DNA of 42,692 nt, from the NCBI RefSeq assembly GCF_002965065.1, contig NZ_PTRE01000098.1, positions 1-42,692 of the forward strand. Direction: 5' to 3'. Source of the stretch: Escherichia sp. MOD1-EC7003. Its GTDB lineage: Bacteria > Pseudomonadota > Gammaproteobacteria > Enterobacterales > Enterobacteriaceae. How positions within the stretch are numbered: position 1 is the first letter of the stretch; every line of letters begins with the position of its first letter. Under the pieces are notes generated by a model. It ran no database searches. It saw only the letters and a list, made by a program, of their open reading frames with translations, and had not been told where the DNA came from. The translations under genes were made by a program, and so were the position numbers. Shown piece by piece: positions 41,127 to 42,692 of the stretch.

Positions 41127-42593
41127 ATGAATACAATCGCCTCTGTTACGCTCCCGCAGCATGTACACACTCCACGCTATGACCGCCAGCAATTACAATC
41201 ACGTATCGTTCATTTTGGCTTTGGTGCTTTTCACCGCGCACATCAGGCGCTACTGACCGACCGGGTGCTGAATGCCCAGGGCGGCGACTGGGGGATCTGT
41301 GAAATCAGCTTGTTCAGCGGCGATCAACTGATGAGCCAGCTCCGCGCACAGAACCATTTATATACCGTGCTGGAGAAAGGTGTGGATGGCAATCAGGCGA
41401 TTATTGTCGGTGCCGTTCACGAATGCCTGAATGCAAAACTGGATTCCTTAGCGGCAATTATTGAGAAGTTTTGCGAACCACAGGTGGCAATTGTTTCCCT
41501 GACGATTACCGAAAAAGGCTATTGTATTGACCCGGCCACCGGTGCACTCGACACCAGCAATCCGCGGATTATTCACGATCTACAAAACCCTGAAGAACCT
41601 CACTCCGCGCCTGGTATTCTCGTCGAAGCACTGAAACGCCGCCGTGAGCGCGCCCTTGCGCCGTTTACCGTGCTTTCCTGCGATAATATTCCCGATAATG
41701 GTCATGTGGTGAAAAACGCGCTGCTGGGGATGGCAGAAAAACGTTCGCCAGAACTCGCGGAATGGATAAAAGAACACGTCAGCTTTCCGGGAACCATGGT
41801 CGACCGCATTGTTCCGGCAACAACCGACGAGTCGCTGGCAGAAATTAGTCAACATCTGGGGGTGAATGATCCCTGTGCGATTAGCTGCGAACCGTTTATC
41901 CAGTGGGTGGTGGAAGATAACTTCGTCGCGGGGCGTCCTGCCTGGGAAGTCGCAGGGGTACAAATGGTGAATGATGTCCTGCCATGGGAAGAGATGAAAC
42001 TGCGTATGCTTAATGGCAGCCACTCTTTTCTCGCTTATCTGGGTTACCTTTCAGGATTCGCCCACATCAGTGATTGTATGCAGGATCGCGCATTTCGCCT
42101 TGCCGCCAGAAAATTAATGCTGGATGAGCAAGCGCCGACACTACGGATTAAAGATGTCGATTTAACACAATATGCGGATAAGTTAATTGCACGTTTTGCT
42201 AACCCGGCGCTGAAACATAAGACCTGGCAAATCGCAATGGATGGTAGCCAGAAATTACCGCAACGCATGCTGGCAGGTATTCGCATACATCTGGTGCGCG
42301 GAACGGACTGGTCGTTGCTGGCATTAGGCGTTGCAGGCTGGATGCGTTACGTCAGCGGCGTTGATGATGCCGGAAATACCATTGATGTTCGCGATCCGCT
42401 TAGCGATAAAATTCGCGAACTTGTTGCGGGCAGCAGCAGTGAACAACGCGTCACCGCCCTGCTTTCCCTGCGTGAGGTTTTCGCTGATGATCTGCCAGAT
42501 AACCCGCATTTTGTGCAGGCTATCGAACAAGCCTGGCAACAAATCGCACAATTCGGCGCGCATCAGGCGCTATTAAACACCCTCAAAATTTAA
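41127..42593 (+). CDS. yeiQ: Mannitol-dehydrogenase-family oxidoreductase YeiQ
   Basis: 488-residue protein of the polyol-specific long-chain dehydrogenase family (mannonate/fructuronate reductase type), NAD-dependent. N-terminal Rossmann motif: IVHFGFGAFHRAHQA (near 27-41). The catalytic region has SLTITEKGYC (near 130), SCDNIPDNG (near 191-199), FPGTMVDRIVPA (near 228-239) and the active-site KLRMLNGSHSFLAYLG motif (near 291-306) with conserved Lys, Asn and His. The substrate is unknown; a hexuronate is a reasonable guess. I chose the ATG at 41127; the longer reading from 41019 adds 36 residues that do not fit the family. Confidence 0.92.
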   Translation: MNTIASVTLPQHVHTPRYDRQQLQSRIVHFGFGAFHRAHQALLTDRVLNAQGGDWGICEISLFSGDQLMSQLRAQNHLYTVLEKGVDGNQAIIVGAVHECLNAKLDSLAAIIEKFCEPQVAIVSLTITEKGYCIDPATGALDTSNPRIIHDLQNPEEPHSAPGILVEALKRRRERALAPFTVLSCDNIPDNGHVVKNALLGMAEKRSPELAEWIKEHVSFPGTMVDRIVPATTDESLAEISQHLGVNDPCAISCEPFIQWVVEDNFVAGRPAWEVAGVQMVNDVLPWEEMKLRMLNGSHSFLAYLGYLSGFAHISDCMQDRAFRLAARKLMLDEQAPTLRIKDVDLTQYADKLIARFANPALKHKTWQIAMDGSQKLPQRMLAGIRIHLVRGTDWSLLALGVAGWMRYVSGVDDAGNTIDVRDPLSDKIRELVAGSSSEQRVTALLSLREVFADDLPDNPHFVQAIEQAWQQIAQFGAHQALLNTLKI

Positions 42594-42625
42594 CGATTTC
42601 TGCGGTTAAAGCGGATGAAGCCCGC

Positions 42626-42667
42626 CTTCGTCCTGAGGAATCCCCAGTAATGGGCGGGTAAAAAAAG
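42626..42667 (+). terminator. Possible terminator or hairpin after yeiQ
   Basis: agcccgcc and ggcgggt-type arms flank about 25 nt, followed by a run of seven A's on the plus strand (42661-42666 region). The long loop and the A-run rather than U-run make termination of yeiQ unlikely on this strand; on the minus strand the A-run becomes a U-tract on the wrong side. The window ends at 42692 before any further gene. Confidence 0.25.
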
Positions 42668-42692
42668 ACAGGCATAGAGTTTTGTGATCTAC

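Noticed and set aside
42594-42692. Start of the next gene (yeiR expected in E. coli)
   Set aside because: No start codon with a suitable frame can be identified before the window ends.

Overview
The window is a chromosomal segment of Escherichia coli (or Shigella, which belongs to the same species group). Nearly every protein reads as an E. coli K-12 protein and the order matches the K-12 map as I remember it: pbpG-yohC-yohD-yohF-mdtQ-yohP-dusC-yohJK-cdd-sanA-yeiS-preTA-mglCAB-galS-yeiB-folE-yeiG-cirA-lysP-yeiE-yeiH-nfo-yeiI-nupX-rihB-yeiL-psu-fruAKB-setB-yeiW-efpL(yeiP)-yeiQ. REP/BIME repeats and an ERIC-type element fit an enterobacterial genome. I see no rRNA, tRNA, prophage, insertion sequence or CRISPR array.

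Layout. 1-435 is a tandem REP array (4 units of 98 bp plus a partial fifth) that ends two bases before the pbpG stop codon. 438-6839 carries envelope genes (pbpG, yohC, yohD, the outer-membrane factor mdtQ, the 27-residue yohP), yohF and the tRNA-modifying dusC. 7078-9182 holds the LrgAB-like pair yohJK and cdd, followed by a large REP array (9189-10040, period 115 bp). 10173-13966 has sanA, yeiS, an ERIC-like element and the dihydropyrimidine dehydrogenase genes preT-preA. 14079-19005 is the galactose/methylgalactoside transporter mglBAC with its repressor galS. 19147-28082 holds yeiB-folE, yeiG, the TonB receptor cirA, the lysine permease lysP, and the divergent pair yeiE/yeiH. 28156-33277 holds nfo, the kinase yeiI, and the nucleoside genes nupX, rihB and yeiL. 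33348-34479 is a decayed pseudouridine locus. 34601-42593 holds the fructose PTS operon fruBKA, setB, yeiW, efpL and yeiQ.

Functional themes. Pyrimidine and nucleoside salvage recurs: cdd deaminates cytidine, rihB cleaves ribonucleosides, nupX imports nucleosides, PreTA reduces uracil, and psuKGT would normally feed pseudouridine-derived uracil and ribose-5-phosphate. A second theme is catabolite-controlled sugar uptake: mglBAC/galS have recognisable CRP and GalR/GalS operators, and fruBKA has Cra operators.

Main departures from a textbook E. coli locus. (1) Two separate deletions have destroyed the psu locus: psuK is absent, psuG lacks about its first 41 codons, and psuT keeps only its first five codons and its last 67, joined out of frame. 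(2) Both REP arrays are strongly amplified, and the larger has a higher-order A-B-B pattern. (3) An intrinsic terminator sits 12 nt before the dusC start codon on the dusC strand. (4) A GC-rich element of nested inverted repeats lies between yohP and dusC. (5) mdtQ is intact, whereas I recall it as disrupted in K-12. (6) The cirA barrel is four residues shorter than I remember, at one surface-loop-like position. I found no convincing wholly new multi-gene system. Comparisons with K-12 are from memory, without alignment.
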